Of a DNA stretch of 33,252 bases, positions 25,510-33,252 are shown in pieces (position 1 is the first letter of the stretch; every line of letters starts with the position of its first letter). This DNA is from an uncultured Flammeovirgaceae bacterium (GTDB taxonomy: Bacteria > Bacteroidota > Bacteroidia > Cytophagales > Cyclobacteriaceae), in the NCBI GenBank assembly GCA_937899105.1, contig CALBPF010000110.1, positions 1-33,252 on the forward strand. The letters run 5' to 3'. The notes below the pieces were generated by a model. That model ran no database searches. It saw only the letters and a program-made list of their open reading frames with translations, and was not told the DNA's origin. The position numbers and the translations under genes are program-made.

Positions 25510-26607
25510 TCAAACATTGAACCTGAAATGCATAATATCGCCATCCTGTACAATGTAATCTTTACCCTCGACACCCATTTTACCCGCTTCTTTGCATGCA
25601 AGTTCTGTTTTATACTTTTCGTAATCACTTAGTTTTATCACCTCAGCTCTTATAAAACCCCGTTCAAAGTCAGTATGGATAACACCGGCGGCCTGAGGTG
25701 CTTTCCAGCCCTTCTTAATCGTCCATGCGCGAACTTCCTTTTCACCGGCGGTGAAGTAAGTTATCAAATCGAGGATGGAATACGCCGCTGTTATAAGCTT
25801 ATTAAGACCTGACTCTTCTAATCCATATTCCTCCAAAAACAAAGCCCGCTCTTCTTGGTCTTCAAGCTCTGCAATTTGAGCTTCAATGGAAGCGGAAATC
25901 ACCACCGCCTCTGCTCCCTCATCAGCGGCCAGGGCCTTTAACTTCTCAGAGCGCTCATTACCCTCAGGCAGAGCCCCTTCTTCGACATTAGCAACGTATA
26001 TAACGGGTTTGGTGGTAAGCAGCTGTAGGTTCTTTACGGCCTGCCTGTCCTCTTCAGAAACCTCTAATGATCTTACATTTTTTCCTGACTCCAAGTGATC
26101 CTTGCAGGTATTAAGAAGATTCAATTCTTTTTTTGCCGTGGCATCGCCTGTTTTAGCAACCTTTTCTACCCTTTGAATCTTTTTCTCAATAGATTCAAGA
26201 TCTTTCAGTTGCAATTCCGTGTCGATGATCTCTTTATCTGCTAAAGGATCTACACGTCCATCGACATGTACTATATTATCGTCATTAAAACATCTTACCA
26301 CATGAGCTATCGCATCCACTTCACGGATATTTGCAAGGAATTGATTGCCTAATCCCTCGCCTTTACTGGCGCCCTTTACAAGACCAGCAATGTCCACAAA
26401 CTCTACAGTAGTAGGTAATAAATTCTTTGGGTTGACCAATTCTTTCAAAATTGTAAGACGATGGTCGGGAACGGTTATTACACCAACATTTGGCTCGATG
26501 GTGCAGAAAGGGAAATTAGCCGCCTCCGCCTTGTTATTAGATATTGCATTGAATAATGTGGACTTACCTACATTGGGCAAGCCTACAATTCCACATTTAA
26601 GGGCCAT
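25510..26607 (-). CDS. ychF: YchF/OLA1-family ATPase
   Basis: 365 residues, the usual length. G1 is [10 protein letters not shown]3 is [20 protein letters not shown], and the G4 position reads NVEE, which gives this family preference for ATP over GTP. A coiled-coil insert (about 130-200) is followed by the C-terminal TGS domain (about 275-365: [18 protein letters not shown], ending [10 protein letters not shown]). YchF binds ribosomes and takes part in stress responses. It abuts the AI-2E transporter gene (stop at 26608, start at 26607), so the two are co-transcribed. Confidence 0.97.
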   Translation of the reverse strand: MALKCGIVGLPNVGKSTLFNAISNNKAEAANFPFCTIEPNVGVITVPDHRLTILKELVNPKNLLPTTVEFVDIAGLVKGASKGEGLGNQFLANIREVDAIAHVVRCFNDDNIVHVDGRVDPLADKEIIDTELQLKDLESIEKKIQRVEKVAKTGDATAKKELNLLNTCKDHLESGKNVRSLEVSEEDRQAVKNLQLLTTKPVIYVANVEEGALPEGNERSEKLKALAADEGAEAVVISASIEAQIAELEDQEERALFLEEYGLEESGLNKLITAAYSILDLITYFTAGEKEVRAWTIKKGWKAPQAAGVIHTDFERGFIRAEVIKLSDYEKYKTELACKEAGKMGVEGKDYIVQDGDIMHFRFNV

Positions 26608-27711
26608 TTATGACTGATTTTTTTGAATTTTAAATACTGTATAGCTCCTGTAACCATGGTAAAGTTCTGAAACAAATACTCTAATTATTGTATAAACAGG
26701 AATAGCAGCTATCATCCCCACCACCCCGGCCAAAGAAGCGCCAGCAAATATAATTATAAAAATCTCGAGCGGATGGGCCTTAACACTTTTTGAAAAAATC
26801 AGCGGTTGTAAAACCACATTATCTACGAGTTGTACGATACTAAATACTGATACTACTTTTACAATAAGAAATAGATAATCTCTTGTAGTGTCAAGCTCCA
26901 AACCTATTGATACACCTACTATAATTCCAAAAGAAGCTCCTAAAATAGGTCCGAGGTAGGGAATAAGATTTGCCACAGCCGCAAAAAGTGCAATTGTTAA
27001 GGCATACTTCACACCTACAATGCTCAATCCTAATGCTGCAATACTAAAAATCGAAAACATCTGAATAAGAAGGCCTACAAGATAGTTAGAAAGTAAACGT
27101 TCAATTTTGTTGTAAGCTGCAATTGTTACTTCAAAAAAACGATTAGGAATTAAGGATATGAGCTTATTTCTCATAGAACCCATTTCATATAAAAAGAAAA
27201 AGGTTATAAAACCTATTGCCAAAATACCTATAAAAAACTGTCCTGTAAAGGCAATAAGCTCATTCAGTACATTGCTAAAGTTAATATCTGAGATAAACGA
27301 AAGCATATTTTTTTTTAGCGTATCCACTAAGAATCCTTTGGGTTGGGAGGTTAGATCATTCTCAATTAAAAACTGTTCAATATTCTTTAAGGGACCTGTA
27401 CTTCTGTAATACAAACTCTCGTAATCCAGCTTTGAAAGCACTTCTATCTGCTCAGAAATTAAAGGGATGAAGAGTATGATAAAAGAAGCAATAAACAAAA
27501 AGAAAATGATAAAGGACAAGATAACCGCGACTAAACGGGGTATCCTAATCCTAAAAAACTGAGCCTTGGCAATATTCTGTGTAAGGGGTCTAAGTACAGC
27601 GCTTAAAACAATACTAATTGCCAGATAAACAAAGATATCTGAAAACAGCCAGGCGGATAGTATAAATAGCGCCATGCCGAAAATTAGATATAGTAGGGTG
27701 TTTTTGATCAT
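26608..27711 (-). CDS. AI-2E-family (TqsA/YdiK-like) membrane transporter
   Basis: 367 residues with seven to eight membrane segments. The family pattern includes an N-terminal pair of segments, a soluble central part (about 85-145), and the conserved GVKYALTIALFAAVANLIPYLGPILGASFG region with a second signature LQPLIFSKSVKAHPLEIF near the end. The AI-2E family includes exporters of autoinducer-2 and Na+/H+ antiporters, so the substrate is not certain. A strong hairpin with a T-run ends directly at its ATG (27712-27739), which makes its expression interesting. It is followed by ychF without a gap. Confidence 0.93.
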   Translation of the reverse strand: MIKNTLLYLIFGMALFILSAWLFSDIFVYLAISIVLSAVLRPLTQNIAKAQFFRIRIPRLVAVILSFIIFFLFIASFIILFIPLISEQIEVLSKLDYESLYYRSTGPLKNIEQFLIENDLTSQPKGFLVDTLKKNMLSFISDINFSNVLNELIAFTGQFFIGILAIGFITFFFLYEMGSMRNKLISLIPNRFFEVTIAAYNKIERLLSNYLVGLLIQMFSIFSIAALGLSIVGVKYALTIALFAAVANLIPYLGPILGASFGIIVGVSIGLELDTTRDYLFLIVKVVSVFSIVQLVDNVVLQPLIFSKSVKAHPLEIFIIIFAGASLAGVVGMIAAIPVYTIIRVFVSELYHGYRSYTVFKIQKNQS

Positions 27712-27739
27712 AAAAAAACCTTATCGAAAGGATAAGGTT
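27712..27739 (-). terminator. intrinsic terminator or attenuator hairpin ending at the AI-2E start codon
   Basis: On the minus strand the stem AACCTTATC pairs perfectly with GATAAGGTT around the loop CTTTC. It is followed by a run of seven T that ends directly at the ATG of the AI-2E transporter gene (the final stem TT adds to the run). It lies 36 bases after the end of the DUF3276 gene. It would terminate that transcript or act as an attenuator for the downstream pair. Confidence 0.75.
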
Positions 27740-27775
27740 AAATTTAGTAAATTCTTAAAAGCTTAAAATTTCAGA

Positions 27776-28123
27776 TCAATCCCATTTCAATTCTGAATCC
27801 ACACTAGCATTCTCCTGGGAAACAGGCGCACGATTGTCTCTATCGAACTGCTCAAAATCAACCTCTGGCATTAATTCATCCTTAACGTGGTTAACAGTGT
27901 TATTTAAGGCATCTAGAAATTTATTAAAGTCTTCTTTGTACAAAAAAATCTTGTGCTTCTCATAAGAGAAGCCATCGTCTTTATACCTCCTTTTACTTTC
28001 TGTAATTGTCAAATAATAGTCATTTGACCTAGTCGCTTTCACATCGAAGAAATACGTACGCTTTCCTGCTCTCACTCTCTCAGAGTATATTTCTTCCCTT
28101 TCGTTAGTGTTGTTTTCGTCCAC
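27776..28123 (-). CDS. DUF3276/PUR-alpha-like nucleic-acid-binding protein
   Basis: 115 residues. The single PUR repeat reads ERVRAGKRTYFFDVKATRSN, then YLTITESKRR and HKIFLYKEDFNKFLDALN, the signature of DUF3276, a short PUR-alpha-like family found in Bacteroidota and spirochaetes. Members bind single-stranded DNA or RNA, and the one repeat likely dimerises. The acidic C-terminal tail (DFEQFDRDN) is normal. It appears to be a monocistronic gene with its own promoter candidate (28177-28209) and terminator (27712-27739). Confidence 0.93.
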   Translation of the reverse strand: MDENNTNEREEIYSERVRAGKRTYFFDVKATRSNDYYLTITESKRRYKDDGFSYEKHKIFLYKEDFNKFLDALNNTVNHVKDELMPEVDFEQFDRDNRAPVSQENASVDSELKWD

Positions 28124-28176
28124 AATTATGGTTTTAAAATTTAGTTAGCCTCGGCTTTTTCCAGAACATTATATGC

Positions 28177-28209
28177 TAAATATAGTATAATATTTATATT
28201 TAATGCAAA
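28177..28209 (-). promoter_or_regulatory. Bacteroidota-type promoter candidate for the DUF3276 gene
   Basis: On the minus strand TTTG (28209-28206) and TATATTTA (28184-28177) are separated by 21 bases, matching the TTTG/TAnnTTTG layout of the Bacteroidota housekeeping promoter with one mismatch in the last base. It lies about 54 bases upstream of the gene start. The surroundings are very AT-rich, so chance is possible. Confidence 0.4.
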
Positions 28210-28285
28210 TGGACTTCTTCATAATTAAAACAATTTGGCTTTAGAAACGTTATCCGGGTCATTTGTAGTAAATGAACTAGAGTAA

Positions 28286-29191
28286 ATGCTTCAAGAATTA
28301 GAGGACATTAGAGATTTTGGTAAAATTGACTTTCTGGCAAAGCAGTTGGTTGAAGGGTTCATAACCGGGCTACATAAGTCACCTTACCATGGCTTTTCTG
28401 TTGAATTTGCAGAACATCGCCTGTACAACACCGGTGAAAGTACCCGTCATATAGATTGGAAAGTTTTTGCCAAAACTGATCGACTTTACACTAAAAGATA
28501 TGAGGAAGAAACGAATTTAAGATGTCAGATTGTTATTGACAATTCATCTTCAATGCGCTATCCTGTCAAGAACAAGGGTAAGCTTCTGTTTAGTTCTTTG
28601 GCAGCGGGAGCGCTCAGTCATTTATTACAAAGACAGCGCGACTCCGTAGGCATATCAATCTTTTCCAACAGGATTGATATCACAACAGATATTAAATCCA
28701 CCCCTTCCCATATCAATAAGTTAATGGTACATCTTCAAAACTTATTAAAAGACGAGGAAGAAAAAAAGCCAGGTACAGTAGCTCCTGTATTACATGAGAT
28801 TGCAGAAAAAAATCGCAAGCGCTCGCTTATAATAATCTTCAGTGATATGTTTGACAACGAAAATCAGCTAGAGCAAATTTTCAGTGGGCTTAAGCACCTC
28901 AAGCATAACAAGCACGAAGTTTTACTTTTTCATGTAACTGATCAAAAAACTGAGCTAAATTTCGAATTCACAGATCGACCTCATGAATTCATAGATCTAG
29001 AGTCAGGAGAAAAAATAAAACTTCAACCGTCAGAAATTAAGGAACACTTCACGAAAGCCGCCGGCACTTATTACAAAAAACTTAAATTAAAATGTGCTCA
29101 GTTTAAAATAGATTTTATCGAGGCAGATATTAATAAGGGATATGATGCAGTATTGAACGCTTACCTCATTAAAAGAGCTAAAATGCGGTGA
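28286..29191 (+). CDS. DUF58-domain protein (von Willebrand factor A-like)
   Basis: 301 residues, soluble. The DUF58 signature STRHIDWKVFAKTDRLYTKR occurs at about 50-70, followed by a metal-ion adhesion site DNSSSM (about 90). A later LIIIFSDMFDNE segment matches the vWA core. DUF58 proteins usually work with a MoxR AAA+ ATPase encoded next to them, but none is seen on either side here, so the partner gene must be elsewhere. The gene is divergent from the DUF3276 gene and converges on the ferredoxin gene. Confidence 0.93.
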   Translation: MLQELEDIRDFGKIDFLAKQLVEGFITGLHKSPYHGFSVEFAEHRLYNTGESTRHIDWKVFAKTDRLYTKRYEEETNLRCQIVIDNSSSMRYPVKNKGKLLFSSLAAGALSHLLQRQRDSVGISIFSNRIDITTDIKSTPSHINKLMVHLQNLLKDEEEKKPGTVAPVLHEIAEKNRKRSLIIIFSDMFDNENQLEQIFSGLKHLKHNKHEVLLFHVTDQKTELNFEFTDRPHEFIDLESGEKIKLQPSEIKEHFTKAAGTYYKKLKLKCAQFKIDFIEADINKGYDAVLNAYLIKRAKMR

Positions 29192-29218
29192 GGTTATTGG
29201 TTACCAGTGACTAATACC
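29192..29218. terminator. hairpin between converging genes
   Basis: GGTTATTGGTTA and TGACTAATACC pair over 11 positions around the loop CCAG, with one bulged T and two G-T pairs. It lies between the end of the DUF58 gene and the end of the ferredoxin gene. No T-run follows on either strand, so it is at best a weak bidirectional terminator. Confidence 0.35.
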
Positions 29219-29224
29219 GTTTAA

Positions 29225-29602
<378 letters not shown>

Positions 29603-29671
29603 TTAAACTTTGCAAAGTAAGTAACTATCTTCAAGGCTCCAAACAGTTAGGCGCTGTCAAAAGTTTAAAAA

Positions 29672-30676
29672 ATGAGTAATAATGAGGTTATAAGGGCTTT
29701 TGAAATTTTAAGAGAACGGTTAATGCAAATGGATGAATCATCCAAAAGCGAATTAGTAGATAAAACATATAGCCTGAATCCCTGGTTTACCCCTGATTCC
29801 GTGTTAGCGGCATTAGACGGTATTATCAAAATGCTATCAAGCGATCTGAACGAATGGTTGTCCAATTACACATTTAACCCATCCCAAAAAAGAGTAGGCG
29901 CTGTAATGGCTGGTAACATTCCAGCCGTAGGTTTTCATGACTTACTTTGTGTATTAGTTAGTGGAAATAAATTGGTTGCCAAACTCAGCGAGAAGGATAG
30001 CTCTCTTATAAGTTATTTTTTGGATCAGCTTATAGACATAGAACCCAGGCTAAAAGAGCGTATCGATATAGTGGACAGGCTGGCAGGTCTTGACGCCGTT
30101 ATAGCCACCGGCAGTGATAACACTGCACGATACTTCGAATATTATTTTAAGAATTACCCGCACATTATAAGGAAAAATAGAACCTCGGTTGCCATTTTAA
30201 ACGGTGAAGAAACGACTTCTGATTTCCAGCATCTTGGTCGTGACATTTTTCTTTATTTTGGACTGGGGTGCAGAAATGTATCAAAGCTTTACGTGCCATT
30301 AGCTTACGACTTCTCCACAATGCTCGCTACTTACGAGCAATATGATCATATCATTAGCCATCACAAGTATCGAAACAATTATGATTACAACAAGAGTATT
30401 TATCTTGTAAATAAAGAACCACATTTGGATAACGGAGTCCTGTTGCTTAAGCAAGACAACAATCTTGTTTCTCCTATTTCCGTTCTTTTTTACAACTTCT
30501 ACTCTAGCCAAGAGGAGCTACAAAAGCTTCTCAAAGCGGACGAGCACAAGATCCAGTGCTTTGTTTCCCAAGGCGGGTTTTGGGAGGATAGCATACCTTT
30601 GGGACAAGCGCAATCACCTGGGCTTACCGATTACGCGGACAGGGTTGATACAATGGAATTTTTGGCGAAATTATGA
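29672..30676 (+). CDS. LuxC-type acyl-CoA reductase
   Basis: 334 residues. It belongs to the LuxC/aldehyde-dehydrogenase-like acyl-CoA reductase family. The region FGLGCRNVSKLYVP (about 190-205) contains the likely catalytic cysteine. Upstream lie AVMAGNIPAVGFHDLLCVL and AVIATGSDNTARYFEYYF, which fit the nucleotide-binding fold. LuxC reduces fatty acyl groups to aldehydes, but no luxD, luxA or luxE is nearby, so light production is not implied. Free-standing members are common in Bacteroidota next to ferredoxin genes, and their substrate is not established. Confidence 0.9.
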   Translation: MSNNEVIRAFEILRERLMQMDESSKSELVDKTYSLNPWFTPDSVLAALDGIIKMLSSDLNEWLSNYTFNPSQKRVGAVMAGNIPAVGFHDLLCVLVSGNKLVAKLSEKDSSLISYFLDQLIDIEPRLKERIDIVDRLAGLDAVIATGSDNTARYFEYYFKNYPHIIRKNRTSVAILNGEETTSDFQHLGRDIFLYFGLGCRNVSKLYVPLAYDFSTMLATYEQYDHIISHHKYRNNYDYNKSIYLVNKEPHLDNGVLLLKQDNNLVSPISVLFYNFYSSQEELQKLLKADEHKIQCFVSQGGFWEDSIPLGQAQSPGLTDYADRVDTMEFLAKL

Positions 30677-30715
30677 AGTGCCACCTGACCAATAGATAAT
30701 TGACAATTCGTCAAG

Positions 30716-33252
30716 CTATGGCTGGCCCCTTATGATTTCTACCCAGCCCTTAAACGTATCCCCTTCTATTTCAACAGTATAGAAATATACACCTTCGGGT
30801 TCATCTCCACCGTCCCAAAAACTATTATCACCTTCGCTGTTGAAATAATAGTCTTCAGACTCAAAAACGACTTTACCCCAGCGATTAGTTATTAGCATTT
30901 CCGTGCCATTTCCAGAACCAGGTATGTTTATAATTTCAAACGTTTCATTCGTACCATCTCCGTTGGGCGTAAATACATTTGGAATAATGACATCCGTATT
31001 TACAGGTATAACAAATGGGTTACCAACAGCAATTTCACACCCAATAGCATTTTCAATCGCTATTATATACGAACCCGTTGGCAAATCCTGATATGTCACT
31101 TCTAATTCGCCATTTCTATTTCTGGGAATTGTATCCCTAACAATATCAAATGACTGATTTGACCCTGTAAGACTGATGCTAACAAAATATGGCCCAAGAC
31201 CATCATCTGGTTGAATATTATTAATTACGAAAGCACCAGTGTTTCGCTCCAGAGGTGAGTCAGATAAAAGAGTCACTTCTGCACCAGTCAAAGGTTCAGG
31301 TACAATAAGTTCATCGTCAGAAGTAAAGTTCAATGGTTCACTACAATTAGTCTGTGTTTGCACTAAGATTAAGTTGTAAGTAGCTCCAACATTCAAAAAC
31401 GCTCCCTCTATTAAACCCGTTTCACTGAAAGCGTCGGCATCAAATGAAACTGGATCTCTGGGAACATTGCCTACTTCATCGAAGATCATTTGAAATGGTT
31501 GATCGAAATCTCCTGAAAGACCCTCAATTAATATTGACTGTTGATTGTTTCCGTCTGAGCATAAAACCGTCGCTGACTCAAAATCTATAGCCACTGGGCC
31601 GCCATCTATTATTACATCTGTAAATACATTAGGACAAGAACCAGGATCAGTCGAAGTTATTGATACTGTATATATTCCTTGACTTAACTCTCTTCCGGTT
31701 TCAAAAAGACCGCTGGGTAGCACATTGAAGGTGCTATCATAATTTATTCCATTTGTAACATTTACCTCATAGGTACCTGGCAAAAAAGAAGGATCAATTT
31801 GACCTCGGATAACTCCATCGAATCCTGTAGGATCAGTAGAGCATGTTGGGGCAATTCCCTCAATTCCAGTACTGGTTAAAGCAATTAACCCAGGCTGAAT
31901 TACATCAAAATTGTTTATATCAATACATCCACTGGCATCGATAATTGCTAATTCGTGAGGTCCACCCGCTAAGCTAGTTATCACTCCATCTGCCGGTAAC
32001 GTAAATGGTGATCCATCTAAAGTGAAGGTATAAGGTGTACTTGTATCTCCACCCTGGATATTGGTGAAGCTGACCGAGCCATCGTTCCCCGTACAAGAAG
32101 CATCAGAAATTGGTGTAAAGGTTGCCGTAATTTCAGGATTGAGATTATTGATCGTAACGTCAATTAAAGCCGGGCACGGATCTCCGTCTTCATCACCTAA
32201 TCTAACACTGGTGGTACCTGCCAACAACCCTGAAATTCGATTATCTCCAGGAAGCTCAAACCAATTCGTTCCACCATCTATAGAATAAAAGTACTGAGCT
32301 AGAGGAGGAGTAATATTCATCAGCGTAACTGAGCCGGTTTCTCCAAAGCATACTACATCCTCTGTGGATCCTACCTCTGCTTCTACAGTAGATAGAACAC
32401 TCACAGTTATAGATCTGCCATCATTACATATGCTACCTGTAACAATATCCGTTACCGAATAGGTATAGGTTTCAGGTGATAGCGAAGTAAAAGTTGGAAT
32501 AGCAGACTGAGTACTAAAAGGGTTACCTTGAGAATCAGTCATATCCACTAAATAGTTGCCAGAACCACCTTGAATATCAAATGAAAGAACGCCATTATTG
32601 AAAGTGTCACATGTTGGTCGGGTAACGTTTGGAATTATAGCTGTGAAGGCTGCGCAATCGGTACCTCCACAACCACCTGGATCGCTGATCGCTACAGATA
32701 TATTATCCACACAACCACTCACGTTATCAGTCACCGTCACACTATAAGTCCCCGCCAAACTCAAGTCCGAAATATCTTCTGTCGCCGCCACGAAACTGCC
32801 TGGACCAGTCCAACTGAAACTGAAATCGCCGCTGCCTCCAGTTACTGTAAGGTTTGCTTCTCCATCACTACCTCCGCAGGTGCTGATGTCCATACCTATG
32901 ACACTTAAGGTGAAATTAATTGGATCACTCAACGTTACATCAATATCAGCCGTGGAGGTACATCCGGCTATCGTTAAGGTGATGTCATTGTAGATACCCG
33001 CCGGTAAGCCCGTCACAGTAGCTGCATTCGAACTGATCACTACTCCACTCAAAACCTGAGGGGTACCCATCCCATCAACATAGTCTAAATCATACGTGCC
33101 ATCTGCTACGCCACTGAACGTAAAGGCGATCGAACCGTCACTACCTCCACAAGTCGTAGGATCAGTGCCTAATGCCGTCAATATCTCATGGGGTACCGGA
33201 TCACTCAACGTTACATCAATATCAGCCGTGGAGGTACATCCGGCTATCGTTA
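30716..33252 (-). CDS. repeat-rich surface adhesin with gliding-type C-terminal domain, 5' end outside the window
   Basis: The frame is open from the window end down to TAG at 30716, so only the C-terminal 844 residues or so are seen; an internal ATG at 33208 is not the start. The N-terminal part consists of SprB-like beta repeats of about 90 residues with the motif CGGSDG (twice), TLSDP and GTYSVTVTDNVSGC. The last 85 residues form the CHU_C domain: VIIPNVFTPNGDGTNETFEI, then LITNRWGKVVFES and GVYFYTVEIEG. That domain sends proteins through the type IX secretion system to the cell surface, where such adhesins serve gliding or attachment. A 276-base DNA repeat at the window edge shows recent internal duplication. 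Confidence 0.93.
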   Translation of the reverse strand, partial: TIAGCTSTADIDVTLSDPVPHEILTALGTDPTTCGGSDGSIAFTFSGVADGTYDLDYVDGMGTPQVLSGVVISSNAATVTGLPAGIYNDITLTIAGCTSTADIDVTLSDPINFTLSVIGMDISTCGGSDGEANLTVTGGSGDFSFSWTGPGSFVAATEDISDLSLAGTYSVTVTDNVSGCVDNISVAISDPGGCGGTDCAAFTAIIPNVTRPTCDTFNNGVLSFDIQGGSGNYLVDMTDSQGNPFSTQSAIPTFTSLSPETYTYSVTDIVTGSICNDGRSITVSVLSTVEAEVGSTEDVVCFGETGSVTLMNITPPLAQYFYSIDGGTNWFELPGDNRISGLLAGTTSVRLGDEDGDPCPALIDVTINNLNPEITATFTPISDASCTGNDGSVSFTNIQGGDTSTPYTFTLDGSPFTLPADGVITSLAGGPHELAIIDASGCIDINNFDVIQPGLIALTSTGIEGIAPTCSTDPTGFDGVIRGQIDPSFLPGTYEVNVTNGINYDSTFNVLPSGLFETGRELSQGIYTVSITSTDPGSCPNVFTDVIIDGGPVAIDFESATVLCSDGNNQQSILIEGLSGDFDQPFQMIFDEVGNVPRDPVSFDADAFSETGLIEGAFLNVGATYNLILVQTQTNCSEPLNFTSDDELIVPEPLTGAEVTLLSDSPLERNTGAFVINNIQPDDGLGPYFVSISLTGSNQSFDIVRDTIPRNRNGELEVTYQDLPTGSYIIAIENAIGCEIAVGNPFVIPVNTDVIIPNVFTPNGDGTNETFEIINIPGSGNGTEMLITNRWGKVVFESEDYYFNSEGDNSFWDGGDEPEGVYFYTVEIEGDTFKGWVEIIRGQP
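32922..32976. repeat. direct repeat in adhesin gene, copy 1
   Basis: 55 bases identical to 33198-33252, at a spacing of 276 bases (92 codons). They encode the end of one SprB-like repeat and the start of the next (TIAGCTSTADIDVTLSDP). The second copy is cut by the window end, so the identity may extend further. Confidence 0.9.
33198..33252. repeat. direct repeat in adhesin gene, copy 2 (cut by window end)
   Basis: Identical over 55 bases to 32922-32976, in the same reading frame. This indicates a recent tandem duplication of a 92-residue unit in the adhesin gene. Confidence 0.9.

Noticed and set aside
29672..30676. Bioluminescence locus
   Set aside because: Only the LuxC-type reductase is present, with no luciferase subunits, LuxD or LuxE nearby.
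30700..30714. TTGAC-AATTC-GTCAA hairpin between converging genes as a terminator
   Set aside because: The stem is only 5 bp with no T-run; too weak to call.

Overview
The window looks like a chromosomal segment of a gliding or surface-associated Bacteroidota, most likely of the order Cytophagales. The evidence is a gliding-motility-type C-terminal domain (CHU_C) on a repeat-rich adhesin, a type IX secretion plug protein, a DUF3276/PUR-alpha protein, lipoproteins, PAS/GAF kinases with stand-alone receivers, low GC, and no obvious Shine-Dalgarno sequences. The assignment rests on gene content alone.

Region 1 (1-11215, + strand) is a signalling island. It holds a PilJ/GAF/PAS sensor without a kinase domain (596-2854), a membrane PAS-PAS-GAF histidine kinase (3069-5573), a stand-alone receiver (5580-5993), a REC-PAS-PAS-HisKA_3 kinase (5994-7934) and a NarL-type regulator (7944-8585), the last four tightly packed. 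Next come a 59-residue lipoprotein gene (8709-8888) behind a palindrome, a REC-histidine kinase gene broken by two in-frame TAG codons (8935-10080), a second stand-alone receiver (10073-10492) and a heavily decayed propeller/histidine-kinase remnant (10566-11215). The second kinase/receiver pair looks like a decaying relative of the first.

Region 2 (11235-15576) contains a LytS/LytR-type pair co-directional with a small secreted protein (13469 down to 11235, - strand). It also contains a BlaI-type repressor with a perfect 14-bp inverted repeat upstream, overlapping the gene for a membrane protein that fuses an M56 (BlaR1-like) domain to an M23 peptidase domain.

Region 3 (15640-18906) holds a glucose/sorbosone-dehydrogenase-type lipoprotein, an ABC-F ATPase and a possible 29-residue membrane peptide.

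Region 4 (18985-23170, - strand) reads as one operon: ECF sigma factor, membrane anti-sigma-like protein, outer-membrane barrel, LVIVD-repeat lipoprotein and a second barrel-like protein. The anti-sigma-like and barrel ORFs lie in one reading frame and are separated only by two nearby TAA codons. They look like one trans-envelope fusion gene that has been interrupted. This is the most interesting locus in the window.

Region 5 (23267-30676) is largely housekeeping: T9SS plug protein, a solitary Cas6, YchF, an AI-2E-family transporter, DUF3276, DUF58, a 2x[4Fe-4S] ferredoxin and a LuxC-type acyl-CoA reductase.

Region 6 (30716 to the window end, - strand) is the C-terminal part of a large T9SS-exported repeat adhesin whose start lies outside the window. 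I saw no tRNA, rRNA, CRISPR array, transposase or integrase.
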